Positions 35,009 through 48,649 of a stretch of 64,000 nucleotides of DNA are shown in pieces. A model generated the notes under the pieces. That model was given only the letters and a program-made list of their open reading frames with translations, did no database searches and was not told the DNA's origin. Each line of letters starts with the position of its first letter. The stretch's first letter is position 1. The stretch is from the NCBI GenBank assembly GCA_015680685.1, contig MNCI01018006.1, positions 291,523-355,522 on the forward strand, given 5' to 3'. Source of the DNA: Gnetum montanum (Eukaryota; Streptophyta; Gnetopsida; Gnetales; Gnetaceae). The position numbers were made by a program, and so were the translations under genes.

Positions 35009-38000
35009 ATTGAAGTATGAGTACTTGGAAGTAAATTAGTTTACCTTTGTGCTTACATGGATCCCATGGTGATGTAGAATAGTGTATTGACCGTGATTAT
35101 CTAGATCTTGAGCCCAAAAGTCTTGTTACTCACATAGCCTCAATAGAGAAATCTCTCTAATGGCTTGAAACTCTAGTTAAAACCCTTGACTTGGAGGCAA
35201 GTGACATAACCAAAGACTCTCTAGTTGAGGTTCCTATCACAATACACAATGGTGAGGAGAAAATCCCTAAACTAAGTTCCTCACTGGAACCTCAACAAGC
35301 TTAAGACATCACCAAGGTTCTACAAGATAATATGAAGTTCTTTGCCTAGTCATATGAACATATGCTAGACCTACACTTGTGCCTAGTACAACACAACATC
35401 ATACTAAACCCTAGCATTAGACCAATTAAGCAAAAACTACACAAGATTAGACCTAATTTGGCCTTGGTAGTTCATGATGAGATCTCAAAGCTCTACCAAG
35501 ATGGTTTCATTAGGACTAGCAACTACACAAAATGGGTGTCCAACATAGTGGTAGTCCCTAAGAAAAATAGGGATATCCATATTTGCATTTATTTCTAAGA
35601 CCTAAATAAAAAACTATCAAGTATGATTTCCCCTTTCCTAGTATTGATCAACTTATTAATACTACAACTGGACATGCATTATTGTCCTTTATGGATGGAT
35701 TCTCAAGATACAACAAAATTAGGATCAACCTAGAACATCAACTTAGCATGACCTTCATGAATCCTTAGGGCATCTTTTATTATATCATGATGTCGTTTAA
35801 CCTTAAGAACACAAGAGCAACTTATCAATGAGCCGTGACCTATATCTTCAGTGATTACATGCTATTTTTTCTCAATGATTGCATAGACAATATAGTTGTT
35901 AAGTCCAAAGTGGCTAATGAGCATGCTAATGACTATGATCTTTTGCTTAAGTGGTGCCTAAAGTATGAGCTTAGGCTCAATCCTAAAAAATACATCTTTA
36001 GTGTTAAGAATGGGAATATGCTTGTCTTTGTAGTATCTAAAGTAGGGATACATGTTGATCCTAATAAGGTTAAGGCCATATCCAAATTAGCAACACCTAC
36101 CAACCTTAAAGAGCTTTTTGAATTACAAGGCATATTATAGTTTATTTGTAGGTTTATCACTAGGCTCACGGATAAGTTACAGCCCATGAAACACTTGCTT
36201 AAGAAATGGATTCACTATGAATGGATGACTTAATGCCAAGATGCCTTTGAAAACCTTAAGCAATAGTTGACATAGCTACCAACGGTCTATCCTCTGCAAG
36301 AGGGTAAACCATTTTACATCTACCTTGTCATCTCTAACATGTCCATTGCATCTCTACTCTCTTAGAAACATGATGATGGAGTAAATATGCTAGTATACTA
36401 CCTTAGCAATGCATTAATTACCCATGAGACCTAATACACTAAAGTGAAAAAATATTGTTTAGCACTAGTCTTCTCATTGAATAAGTGGAGACACTACCTC
36501 TTCAAGAGCCAAGTTAATGTCTTCTACAAAGATAACATGCTCAAATCCATAATTACCAACATTTACTAAAGTATCCATATAGGTCAATGGAAAGCCATGA
36601 CCATAGAGTTTGACCTTAATTACATCTCTAAATTCTCAATGAAAGGTCAAGCTATAGTCGTACAACTCATAGTTTTACTTGTTGATGACCAAGTAGCCAT
36701 ACATCCTAAATTTCTTGATGAGCATATTAACACTATTAGCCAAGTACCTAAGGGCTATGATGTGGTCATGCACCTTGATGAAGCTTCAACTGCCCATGGA
36801 TCTAGTGTCGTTGCCATCATAACATTCCCATCTAGTGAAATCTGATCATTCTCCTATCGTTTTAAGTTTTCATGTACCAACAACATAGTGAAGTATGAGG
36901 GTTTGATTAGAGCGATGATGGTATCTCATGACCTAGGAATTATATGCTTAATGATCAAAGGCAACTCTCAACTTATGTTTTACCAAGTGGTCAAGGTCTA
37001 TGTGTGTAAAGCTAAACTCTTATGGCATTACTATGACCTAGGGAAGAAATTGTTACAACAATTTGTAGATGTTGATCTCCAACACATACCCTAAAATGAG
37101 AACACAATAGCTAATGCAATAAAAACATTGGCCCTTAACATGACACTAGATGTGTTTAGTAAGTTATCCAACTTAACTGGGAATTGTGCTATCCCCATCT
37201 CATAGAATGCTAAGCATACCTTTATAGTCATAGTTCATACTGCTCCCACTTCAAAGTGGTCTAACAATATAGAATTGTATCTCATTCATTGGGAATCCTC
37301 ACAAGGCCTGACTATTACTCAAAAAGAAAATTGTACGCAAATGATTGAAGTAATATCTCATTGTAGGTGATAACACATTATGTTAATGGTACTATGATGG
37401 TTTATTTCTAAAGTGATTGGTAAAAACCAAAGCCAAAATAGTCCGAGAGAAGGTCCATAAGGGCATTTATGAAGGACATATAGGACCTAGAGCTATGATC
37501 ACTAAGATTTGACGGTTATGCTATTACTTGCTCCATATGGAAAGCAATTTCCTATAGAAGGTCAAACATTGTGACATGTGCCAACAACATAGCAACCTTA
37601 TACATGTGTCACTGATTGAGTTGCACACTACTCAGATTACTTGGTTATTTCAATGATGGGGGTTGGATATCATTGAACCTATAACACCTAAGTCTTTTGT
37701 ATGGAATAGCTTCATCATCACCACAACCGAATACTTTACTAAATGGGTTGAAGCTATTCCCCTAATGAAGACTACGTTAGAACAAGTTTGCAAATTTATC
37801 CTAGATAACATTGTAGCCTGGTTTGGCATACCTATGACCATAGTTATAGACAGTGGACCACAATTTAGTAGCGAAGAAACCAAATATTTCTATTACAACC
37901 TAGGCATTAAGCATTCTTTTTGTCACCTTATGACCCTCAAGCCAATGGATAAGTGGAAGCAAGTAACAAGGCCATCATCAGCTTACTCAAGAAGATGCTC

Positions 38001-38492
38001 AATAATACCAAGCACAAATGGCATGAGCAACTTGTCCATGCACTGTTGGCCTATAGAATGACCTATCATATAGTAATTGGTGTAATTCCTTATAGCCTAG
38101 TTTACGATTATAAAGTTTTTTAACCTCTTGAATTGCAAGTTTCATCACTCTTAGTAGCCTTAACCAATGTCATTAACAATGAAAAAAACAAGGAGTTGTG
38201 GATAATAACCCTAGACTTGGTGAAGGAGTAATGTATGCAAATGCTTGCTCACATTGAACTTTATTAGGAGAGGTAGAAAAACTAGCAACATGATAACCTA
38301 ATCAAGCATAAGATCAATGAAGGTGACCTAGTCCTCAAAGACATCTATGAGCATGCAGAAAAATTCTTACCCAATTGCGATTGTCCTTTCCTTGTCACCA
38401 AAGCCTATGGGAATGGAGCATTAAGGATTGCTGATATGAATGGGAATGAGTTGGCCAATCTAATTAATCATTCCTACATAAAGTCATATTAG
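35009..38492 (+). pseudogene. pol: Tat-type pol of element D
   Basis: It has the same order as pol A. DITKVLQDNMKFFA and YEHMLDLHLCLVQHNIIL lead into RT at about 35440, with KWVSNIVVVPKKN. The active site reads CIDN at 35880-35891 in place of YVDD, so the second catalytic Asp is lost. First RNase H is at about 36235-36640; second RNase H from about 36745 (HLDEASTAHGSS); zinc-finger region near 37450-37600. The integrase has LDIIEPITPKS, the second Asp in VIDSGPQFSS (about 37848), then a frameshift just before NG.VEASNKAII (37950-37985). The tail ends NHSYIKSY. Many stops are present. It starts after a candidate splice acceptor (CATGCAAG, 35007-35008) in sequence homologous to that before pol A. 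Confidence 0.92.
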
Positions 38493-38540
38493 ATGTAGCC
38501 AATCATCATCAACAAGGGAGCCTATTCAACAATGGTATTT

Positions 38541-38672
38541 TGAGGCCTTAAACTAGTAACATGGGTTTCCAAGGCCTTAAATTGGGACCATGGTCTGCTA
38601 TGACCTTAAATAGGCACCATAACCTACCAAGGCCTTAAACTAGTACCATGGCCCACCAAAGCATTAAATTGA
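38541..38672 (+). repeat. Motif array after pol D (5 units)
   Basis: Five copies of CCAAGGCCTTAAACTAGYA-like units, about 30 bp apart, start 50 bp after the pol stop. It is the counterpart of the array after pol A. Confidence 0.8.
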
Positions 38673-38679
38673 CAACATT

Positions 38680-39622
38680 AGTAACCTAGGTAGTTTGATT
38701 TTATAATTCTAAATGGCCTATATGCATTGTAACATTATAACATGCTCTATTCTCTTGGTCTCTTGTCCCATTGGAGTTGTGTTTACAAGATGAAGCCTGG
38801 AGCCATTGAAAAGGATGCAACTTGTTACAGTAGCAAGTCATCACGTGATCTCAAAGTGCAAGATTTGGTGAGTTTTTCCTACTTTGGAAAAAGTACTTTT
38901 ACCATTTCCCTCCATCTCACACCACTCCTTGAGCCTAGCCCCATAGCCTTATTATGACCTTCCACACCTTGGAAAATAATGTTGACCTATGTTCATCATT
39001 CAATCATTATAGCCATATGATATATCTTCATCATGCTCCATATTTAAGTCCACTTGAATTTAACACAGCTCATTCAATTGGAAAACCATTATGTCCAATG
39101 AGTGTAACACATCTTATTCAATAGGATAACCCTTTAAGCTCATTAGGTGTAATGCAACTCATCCAACGGGAAAACTATGTCAAACTAGCCCTAGTAATGA
39201 GACCTAAGTAAGGTATCACCCCATAAAAAACATTGGGGGAGGAGGGGAAGCAAATTTCCAAGAGGCCAAATGGCCAACAAAGCCTCAAAGCCCAATGGCC
39301 AAACTAACCTTGGAGCAAAGTGATTAGATCCTCAAACATATTTTCCAAGTAACCAAAACTTCAAAACATGTTAATACCATGTTATAGTCATGACAACAAT
39401 ACTTAGAATGCATTGTTAGCATCCATGGCAATTTTCCCATGACCTCATTACTAGCACATAATCATAGACTTATCCCATCATCAGAAACACTCTTCCACAT
39501 GGTTCGACATGACTAGATCAAGCATGAAGAGGGAATGTTGGTGGTGGACTTGTAGTGGTGCTTTGTATTCTTTGTTGATTCTTCCTAGATTAATCCTCCA
39601 GACATCAACAAGGAGGTCTCAT
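38680..39622 (+). other. 3' untranslated region of element D with polypurine tract
   Basis: No gene is seen. It ends AACAAGGAGGTCTCAT (39607-39622), the polypurine tract before the 3' LTR, in the same context (CCTCCAGACATC) as in element A. Confidence 0.6.
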
Positions 39623-41082
39623 TGAAACACCATGAAAATGTGTATGTTATGACCAATTTTCATCATGTAGCCTTCACCCAATGAAATCCAAGATAAAACT
39701 TTGTTGTAAATGTGAAGAGTGTAACCCACTAGGGGCAATCTCACATGTTTCACACTTTTGGGTAAAACATGCCTCATAACTTGTCAAAGCCTCATCCCCT
39801 AAGTGAACAAAATCACATAGTATCTATATTTGAGCTTGGGGGGTCACAAATTCCTTTTAGGATGTGAAAAATGATAATTTTGTGCGTTTTATGTGTGGTA
39901 TACACTTTTCTACACTGGAAACACCTACAGGGGGTAAATCTCACCTACCCCCACCATGGAGAAACGAGGGTTTCCCCCTTAGCATGGAAACTTCACCCCC
40001 TAGCATGGAGATTGCATGCATAGCATGAAAACCCTTTCCCCTTATTGTGGAAGTTTTTCCTCAACATGGAGGCTCAACCACCAATGTAGAAACTGCATGC
40101 CCCCAACATGGAAGCAACATGAGCAAGATTTCAACATTTCAATGACTTTAAGGTTGATCAACCACTTCAGCATGGAAGATTGAAAGCCCATCATAGAAAT
40201 GTTTTCCTCCAATGTAGAAGATGTGCCCCTATTACTATTTATAGTAGATAAAATGGCCATGGGTATTTAGCACTTACTATACATATTAACCTCCAAATTT
40301 AGGCATCCATCTCACCTGTACATGGTAGAAATTTTCACAATTTGCAGCCAATTTGTAGCAAAATATATGGTCCAAAACATATAAACTCAAATCCCCAACA
40401 CCCTTTTTCTATTCCACACTTTGGAATTTTCAAGCATTTAGCAATTTTGGCTTCCAAGAGATCTTGCAACCTTGCAAAAACATGGCTTCTTGAAGCCTCC
40501 CCAACATGGAAACTCTATAGCCCTATTACCCCATTCATTAACCCTCCTTGAGACTTGTGGGTTTTGGTTTTAATGCTGAATTTCTATAATCTCTAACCCC
40601 TAGTGTGGAGTAATTTTGTAGAAAAATTTCCTCCTCTATTCACCCACCAACAATAACCAAATTTGCAAATCTAAATCTTGTAGTAGAGGTTTGAAAGCAT
40701 CAGGAGTGGCTTAGCACCTAAATCATGGAGTAGATTGCATCAACTTCAATGAGCTCTAAACTCCTACCTTAATGAATCCCACTATGCTCTCTCATGAGCA
40801 ATTCCTATACACATTTTTGGAACTCATTCTATATTGTTTTAAATAAAGTCTTTAAAGTTTCATTTTGTGTGTAATCTACATTTTGTTTCCATTTTCTAGA
40901 TCTATAATTTCTACATTTTCTTTTCTCAATCCACAATTTTTAATTTCATAAGTCCCTAGGTGATCTATTGAACCATCTAGGACACCTTGAATCCCAACTT
41001 TTGCAAGACTTGGAAATTCAAGGTTAAGGTTGTTGTGTCAAATCTTTCAATTTTTAAATGATTAATTTTTCTAATTGCAACA
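39623..41082 (+). repeat. 3' LTR of element D
   Basis: It pairs with 10862-12324. Minisatellite at about 39975-40115, TATA box at 40380 and U5 block at 40948-41040 (AAGTCCCTAGGTGATCTATT). It ends TTGCAACA and is followed by the AAGAG duplication. Confidence 0.9.
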
Positions 41083-41087
41083 AAGAG
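41083..41087 (+). repeat. Target-site duplication of element D, right copy (AAGAG)
   Basis: It matches 10857-10861 exactly. Confidence 0.85.
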
Positions 41088-44000
41088 GAATAGCCATCCC
41101 TTTTGGCTAGTAATAGGCCTAACCATGATGGCAATGCTAAATTGCCTCTAAGGAATATATGTTGAAGGAAGAAAACCCCAAGGAAATACTTAGAGCATGA
41201 TCCAAATACTCCATTCCATATCAATAAAGCATTCTTTCCTTTCTCTTTTTGCATATTCCCTATTATTTCCTTTATGCATAATGTCAAGTATTACATATAT
41301 TTGATGTTTGGTATATTTTTCTCTTATGAATAATATCTAATTTAAAACATATTTTACATTTTCCATGACATTCAGGAATGGGATGTCACTAACACCATAT
41401 ATGAAATACAATAAAATGGCTCATAGTCATAACATCAATGGCCGAATATCATGTAGTATATTTATAAACTCCTTAGATAATGATATATTGTCATAGCTCA
41501 ATAAAATAGAAATTAAATAAATATTTTTATTATTTTAATGTTTTAAGACATTGATGGTATAAAATAAAGGAAAAACCATAAACTTTATTCACTATACAAA
41601 TACTAGACTCTACATTAACTAGATCGTTATGGACTATGGAAGCAAGGTAGCACTTTAACATAGTCTAGCCACATTTATGAAAGTAATAAGTCAAAATACA
41701 CACATAAAGAAGGAATGAAATCAACTTACCTAAGGAAGGAAGAGCTCTTCACATTAATCAAATGTTGAAATTCCAAATGAAATTGACATTATAATTAATA
41801 TGTGTATGAGTTTTCATCTTGAGTATTTATAGTTTGCACATTGTAACACTGCAACCCTAGCTAATTGGATCACACTAACACTTGGACCTAAACTTGGTTA
41901 AGAATGGGATGTGTTGATGTAGGGATGTTGATGTAAGGAGGTGCATTGATGTAGGAAAGTTAGTGAACCTCCCCTATAAGGATTCTTGTATGAAGCCTAG
42001 AATTCAAAGGAACATGTTAGAAGGAACTCAAGGAGTTTGAAAAAGATCAAAGACATCCTAAGGAAATTAAGACATGCACACAAACCATCAATAGGTAAGG
42101 GAGCATACTTGGAAGATATAAACCATAACCAAACATGCTAGACTACAAACACAAGTCATGTGAAATACTTCCAAAATCTAGGACTTACAATAGACATCCA
42201 AAATGTCATTGGATACCTTATCATTCCTTCATGACTAAGAAAATCTAGTCTTATAGCTTCAATATCCAAGATACAAAAATAGGGACTATACATATGATAA
42301 TATTAATGTAGAGAAACACAACTATATAATAGATATCATGACTCTATTACAATATAAGCCACCCACTAAGAAGTGTTAGGTATGGTAGCTCAAGATAAAA
42401 TCTCCCTAACATGACTACATGGAGTTGGAAAATACCAAAAGTATAGGGTAAAAACATGTGAAATATCTATAGCTATGCCTTAAGTTCCATGATCCTAACC
42501 TCATGGATGTGTCTCTGCACACATAATTTGCACCTACATTTTTCTTTCATGTCATCCATCTTTAGCTCATCTCCTACCAAATTCTTTAGCACTCATTTTG
42601 AAGATCTTGTAGGCAACATGCTCAACCCAAAAGATCAAGAGCATAACTGTCTACCTCTAGATCTCTCTCTCAAGGAAGGTCTCTTAAGTACAAGTGTTAG
42701 ATTTGATGATTGATGTTGTTCTTCCTCTTCTTCCAAGACTAGTGGTTTGCTTGTAGGACCATAGATTGAAGATTGAGATCTCTCAATCTTCTTCCATAAA
42801 AGGCTTTAAGAATAATGAAAAGTATAATCCTTAAGGACACAAAAGAAACATAATCATAACTATGGAAAGAAGGTATGCATGGATAAGTAAAAATAAGATG
42901 AAAATAATTTAAATAACCATCAAAACTATAAAGTGCATACGTGAATCAATGTTTGTTTCTCACAACAAAGTTACAAGATACCTATCTTGAACCAAATAAA
43001 AAATATCAATGGAAAGAACCAAAAGAATAAATGCTCAACAAAATCCACTAAATTCAACTTATGGCCAAAATGCTAAGGATCAAACATAAACAAGTCACAA
43101 AATTTGAGAATACCAAGTATTAAAATATCACCTTGGTTAACATTTAAACTCATAGAATGCAAATCATAATGTCAAATTTTCTCATTCCCATGATTCAAGG
43201 AATAGGACATAGAGGGATGTAAATAGGAGATAAATAGAATACCCCAAGATCAAAAAAAAATAGGTACAATTAAGGTGAGATGGAAATAGATTATCATGAC
43301 CAAACATCAAAGCTCATAGAATTGATACTCACATAAGTAGAAGATCAATCAAGTGCTTTACACCATGCAACCAATACTAGAAGGTAAGCTTGAGACTACT
43401 TGCTCAAAATGTCAAGCCACCAAGGATTCACAAGTGGATCCTTCCCATAATAGACACCTTTCTTTCTTATCCTTGTAAAACTCATTAATGAAATTCCCAT
43501 AAATTTCCAAAAACTAGTGAGATATTAGCATTAAATGCAAGTTTTTCCCCTTGGATGATCAAATCTCATCCTCTACTTTGCCAAATTCCTTCCACACAGA
43601 AATGTGGACAAGAATGAAATGGTAGAGATGAAGAATGAATAATGATAAGAAAGATAAGGTGAAAGTGTAACATCAATGAATCCCCAGTCAATCATTCAAT
43701 TAGCTCATGAAAGTATATGACTACATCCTACATCCTATGAGAGATCCATTGTTGCAACCCTTTAGCACTACTTGTTTATGTAATTGGGATAGACCTCCAA
43801 GGCCCTCTTCAAAGTGTAAGATCATACCTATTACTACCAGGGTTGTGTAACCTTGATTCTTCTATGAACTAATTGCTAAGTAAACTAAATAAAGAAAATA
43901 TGCCATAAATCATCTAGAAGTTAAGATTTGGGTCTGGCTTTCCTACATCCACGCACATATGCACAGTACGTTTCCTAAATTTGTCATTACTAGAAACCTC

Positions 44001-44507
44001 CCATTAATCCCTCTAGCTCTATTAAACAATCCAAATCCTAATAGTAATTATAATGCCATGACCAAGAAATTGCATTATTATGCTGGATATGTTCATGGTT
44101 TAGGTCAATGATTGTTATGTTAACCCCTAAAATCAAATGCATTTGGGATTTGGATGGAAGCATCATTTGACATTACTAAAGTTTGCTAAGATTGAGACTT
44201 CTAGGCCTTCATGGCCATGGGTAGGGCTAAACAAGAGATTATCTTGAATTATGACCTTTTAGAAGTCAATTGATATAGGCAATAGGCTAAACATGATAAC
44301 GACTTACAAAGGTATTAGTTCAATCATAAATTAAGGTTTAATTTGAGCAATTATAGCATTAGTCCAAGATTGTAAAAATACCAATTTACGTGGATTGAAG
44401 AGCTTGGGATCATATTTTCCTTCCCATTATCTTTTATTCTTTAATTAATTTCTAATATTTTTTCTTTTCTTTTTTTCTCTTATCTTCTTTATCTTTTCTT
44501 TTTATAG

Positions 44508-44540
<33 letters not shown>

Positions 44541-46117
44541 CATCTTTCCATTTCTTTCATGAGAAGAGGATTTTTAAATGATGCATGAGAATCATGGAAA
44601 TGATTAGAGTGTTAGATCACCACCTGGACTCTTCAACTTGAGTGAACATGAGAATTCATCCCTCATCACATGACATACATAAGTTCATAAGATCACAAAC
44701 CTCTTCTAAACAAGGTAGCTAGGCATGGCAAACACATGCACCTCGATGTAATCATAGTAATTAGACCTATCCAATGATCACAAGGATCCTCAATGACATA
44801 TCATTTTTTTACTAATGACAAAGAACTCCTCCAGGACTCCAAAGCTAACACCCTAAGAAGTGGATTCACCACTTGTTCATAATTCTACTAGTAGTAGCTT
44901 TAACAACTGATGATGTGGATCTTAGCTTCCTACTAAATTTGAGCATGGTTCACCAATGATTGATAGAGGAAAAGTACATGGATGAATTATATTGTATGAG
45001 AATTCCATTAATCAAGGATCCACTATGAACTCATTCACTCTCACATCATCATCACATCTATAACTCATTCATCTACCATTGGCTTATTAGGTCAACATTC
45101 ATAAAGCATGTTAATTGATTTTCCATGTTTATATAAAAAACACTCAAAAGAATAAAAAAAATAAAAATTGATTAATCATTAATGTTAAAAATCAATATAG
45201 ATAAAGAATCACCCTAAAGAAACAACAACCCAAAATTGAGATATTTGTATGTTCAAAAACATGCATATCAAATCAAAAGAATAAGAAAATTAGAGAATGA
45301 TATATTGTTAGTTTCAAAAAATATGCACACAAAACTACAAATCAACTATACCACTGAATCCATTATATGGAGGACTCTTCCTACATGATTGAGTTCAAGG
45401 TTAGTACCTAACAATCTTTCTTTTATTAACATCACTAAATAACTAAGAAAGTGATTGAAATGTTTCATAGCATTCTAGGTGTTCAACTTGTTGAATGATG
45501 AAGATTCCTTTCTTCAACTAGAGGATGCTTTGCCTTTGTCTTTAACTAAGGAAGGAATGAAAACTTTATTTTCTTAATATTTATAAGGACACCCTACTTG
45601 ATTCCATTTCTTTGAAGATGATGGTTAGGAAGGGAATGAGAATGAATCCTCACTAACATTTGTATTCTTCATTTTCTTATGAAAATGATTTTGTCTATGA
45701 GGTGATGAATTTCATCTTATAGAAGGAACATGATTATTTTGGTACTACCCAATAGTGTATGATGATGTAAAATAATACATTAAGAGACTAAACATGTTTC
45801 CACTATGGCTAATTAAAAATTCCCTCATACAATGGTATAGAGGATCATGATGCATATTTTTGAACCTACATCTACTAAGATAGTTGTTGTGGATATAGCC
45901 AATACTAAGGGGATATTGCATGATTTATTTGCTTCATAGCCTACTGAATTTCATGGTGCTAGAGCAAATACTCCAAGGATTACATTTCATCTTTTGTTTA
46001 AGTTATGACTTAAAAATGATCATAAGGATTAAGTATTTTCTTATGGTATGGCTTCTTACCCTTTGTTTTACTTTCATTACTTCTATAGTGATTGGAAAAT
46101 TCTATTGCCAAAAGAAC
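41088..46117. other. Unassigned AT-rich DNA
   Basis: It should begin with the continuation of the leader cut at 10861. On its right it meets the LTR of element B and that element's degenerate primer-binding site on minus (46098-46117, TTCTTTTGGCAATAGAA). I find no gag, pol or host gene. A short plus-strand stretch at 45850-46080 reads IVVVDIANTKGILHDLFAS and TEFHGARANTPRITFHLLF between stops and might be decayed coding sequence. Confidence 0.35.
44512..44540. repeat. (TA)n microsatellite
   Basis: An uninterrupted TATATA run of about 25 bases after TACATACA. Confidence 0.9.
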
Positions 46118-47518
46118 CAAAATCCTAGGTAAAATAGCCTAACCTTGGATCCCAAGGGCATTCGAGAAATAGGATCCAAGGTACCCTAGATGATCTTGTC
46201 AATCACCTAGGGACTTACAGAATGTAAATAGGAATGAAAATAGGAATGAAATTGTAGATTTGAACAAAAATGAATAAACACATAATTAAAATTGAAACTA
46301 AATCTTCACTATAAATGAACTGAAAAATTTATTAAAATGAAAAGAATGTTAAAAGTATAGAGTTCAAAGAGTACATATTGCATCCTTAAATGCACAAGAA
46401 TCTTATTTGGATAGAGCTTGAAGCTGATCGGAGTTGGCAGGTTGTATTCTATAATAAAACTCCATGATCTAGGGACCCCCCACCCCAATTGTCAAAAGCC
46501 TCTTGCTAGTTTTTGCCTAAGTCTACAACTTTTGGGTATAAATAGTGCGAACAATGGTGTTTGTCTTTGGTAGCAATGCGACTACACTAAGATTCTTTGG
46601 TGCTCAAGTAGATGCCAATTACTTCAAAAGTCTTGCAAAATTCTGAAATGGATTTTAGGTGCTCAAAGTTGCTATAGTCGTATGGGTTGCAAAAATGTTC
46701 CAAAAAGCAAAAATATTTTGGAATCAAAATGTTTTATGAACTTGAATATTGTGGTCAAGTTTGGCTTTTATAGGCTTCTAGGTTGATGATTTTGGGTTGC
46801 AAATATTTACCATGATTGCTAATATATTGATGTTAATTGTAGGTGTAGTAGGCTATTATCCCAATGTAGTTGACCATTTATGGCAAGTTTTGATACACCA
46901 AAGCCATCAAAACCCATTTGCATACTAAAAATAGTAAACATATTTCTGAGACTATGTTGGTTTCACCTCAACTATGCTAGCACTGTTGGCATCTTTTGGA
47001 AAATTTTGTGACTACGTTTATCCTATGAATACTACTAAAGATCTAAGATGACTATGCAGGCCATGTTGAAACTACTAGGAATTGTAGCAACTAAGCCAGG
47101 AATTGCTAGGAAATTGAAAAATCCAACACCAAAAATGTTGGCATTGCAATATCCACATTGGGCTTTTTATAAATACATTAGAAATTGTTGAGAAATGGAA
47201 AATCTAACACCACCAACATTGGGTGTAGGTGGTTCAAGCATAGTTGAGGCTATACCACCACAAAAACCATGAAAATGCCAAATTTAGCAATTTCCAAGGC
47301 ATTTTAGCCTTCCCAAGCCCATATATAGACATAATCACCACTTTTTTCACTTGGTAAGTGAGGTAGTAGCACTTTATGAGGCATTTTACAGCCCCAAAAT
47401 TTTAAGGTATGTAATATCATTACTCATAGGCCACAAACCTTACATTTACAATAAGATTTTTCCTCAAGTTGGATGCTGAAGGTTACAAGTTACAATGTGT
47501 TTTCTCAGTGGTGTTTCA
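46118..47518 (-). repeat. 3' LTR of element B
   Basis: On minus it starts TGAAACACCACTGAG and is preceded by the polypurine tract CAACAAAGAAGGGCCAA (47519-47535). Its U5 block (46124-46218) matches the other LTRs. It is followed on minus by GTTCTTTTGGCAATAGAA, close to the primer-binding site of element E. TATA-like words are at 47317-47328. It thus has a polypurine tract on one side and primer-site sequence on the other. Confidence 0.75.
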
Positions 47519-48649
47519 TTGGCCCTTCTTTGTTGATAATTGGAGGTTTGATCCAATAGACATTGAAAACAATAAAAAACACCATTTTGAGCCCATTACC
47601 AATGTTTCCTCTCCACGCTTGATCCTTTAGTGACAAACCCTACCAAAGAGTGCTTTGTGATAATGTGATAAGGTTATTATGAGGTGATAAAAGTTGTAGG
47701 TTATATTTGGTCACCAAGAAATGGTCATGAAGGTTAATAATGAGCTCCATAGGTTAACATCATGTCTATGATATGTCAATGATATGTTGAATAATCAATA
47801 AGGTCATTTACACTTCATGCTTTGAAGTGTTGGTCACTTGGTAATATTTTTTAGGAACCAACACCTCACTCCAAGGTTTGTTTATTTGTTAGGCTCCTCC
47901 ATTTGCATGTTTGGAGCCATTGGATTGTCTTTGGATCCTCATTGGCCATTTGAATTCTTCACAATTTTCTTTCCTTTTTTTTCTATTTTTTTTAGGGGGG
48001 AGGGGGGGCGGGGCGAGGGGTGGTGTTTGGGGGACAAAACCCTCATTAGGTTTCATTGCGAAAGCCAGGTTTGATATGGTTTTCCCATTGAATAAGATGT
48101 GTTACATTCAACGAACTTGATGGTGAAGCATGAAGAAGGAGATATCAACTGGCCATAATGCATGAATGTCAAACATAGGTTTCCATTTTTATTTAAGGTA
48201 AGGAAGGTCATAATCAAGCTACAATTTTAGGCTCAAGGAGGAATAACAAAAGTTATGTGGAGTAAAGGCTCTTGGCAATAGCAAGACAAACTCAATAAAT
48301 CTTACACATTAAGGTCATGTGGTCACTTGTTACCATAATGAGATACACCTTTGCAATGATTCCAGGCTTCATCCTACAATCACAACTCCAAGAGAACAAC
48401 AAAGTAAGATAAACAAAACATGTTATCACAATATAATGCATAGGGCTATATGAAAGAACCAACAAGCCAAGACACCAAATTTCAAGATTGTTACACCCAA
48501 AATGGATCTACATCTTGCACTACAAACATTACAAAGTTTTCTTTAGTTACTTTTTTGTCCAAAAATACGTGAAGAAAATAATGTTGACTCATTTGTTATT
48601 GGTTACTACAGTCATGTTTGTTGATGTTGGTACCTACCAAGAAAATGTG
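47519..48649 (-). other. 3' untranslated region of element B
   Basis: No motif array is recognised here, unlike A and D. It contains a G-rich tract on plus (47995-48020). Confidence 0.4.
47995..48020 (+). other. Potential G-quadruplex tract
   Basis: Four runs of 6, 7, 4 and 4 G separated by A, C and CGA. This fits the G3+N1-7 rule with very short loops. It lies in the 3' untranslated region of element B, on the strand opposite to its RNA. Confidence 0.8.

Larger units (their letters stand above)
10862..41082 (+). mobile_element. Full-length Tat/Ogre-like LTR retrotransposon D (30.2 kb with nested insertion)
   Basis: The element is bounded by homologous LTRs of 1463 and 1460 bp and a 5-bp duplication. 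Order: LTR, primer-binding site, gag (broken by element N), protease, motif array, antisense ORF, tandem array of about 185-bp units, motif array, pol, motif array, polypurine tract, LTR. Removing element N (14200-22677) and its duplication leaves about 21.7 kb, in the size class of Ogre elements. All ORFs carry stops and the RT active site is mutated, so it is dead. The family relation to A, B and C rests on shared LTR ends, U5 and polypurine region. The lineage call rests on the second RNase H in pol, the absence of a chromodomain and the long protease-RT interval. Confidence 0.88.

Noticed and set aside
41380-41400. GGAATGGGATGTCACTAACA as the right end of another chromovirus-type LTR
   Set aside because: It resembles GGATAGGATGTTATA but no matching left end or duplication was found nearby.
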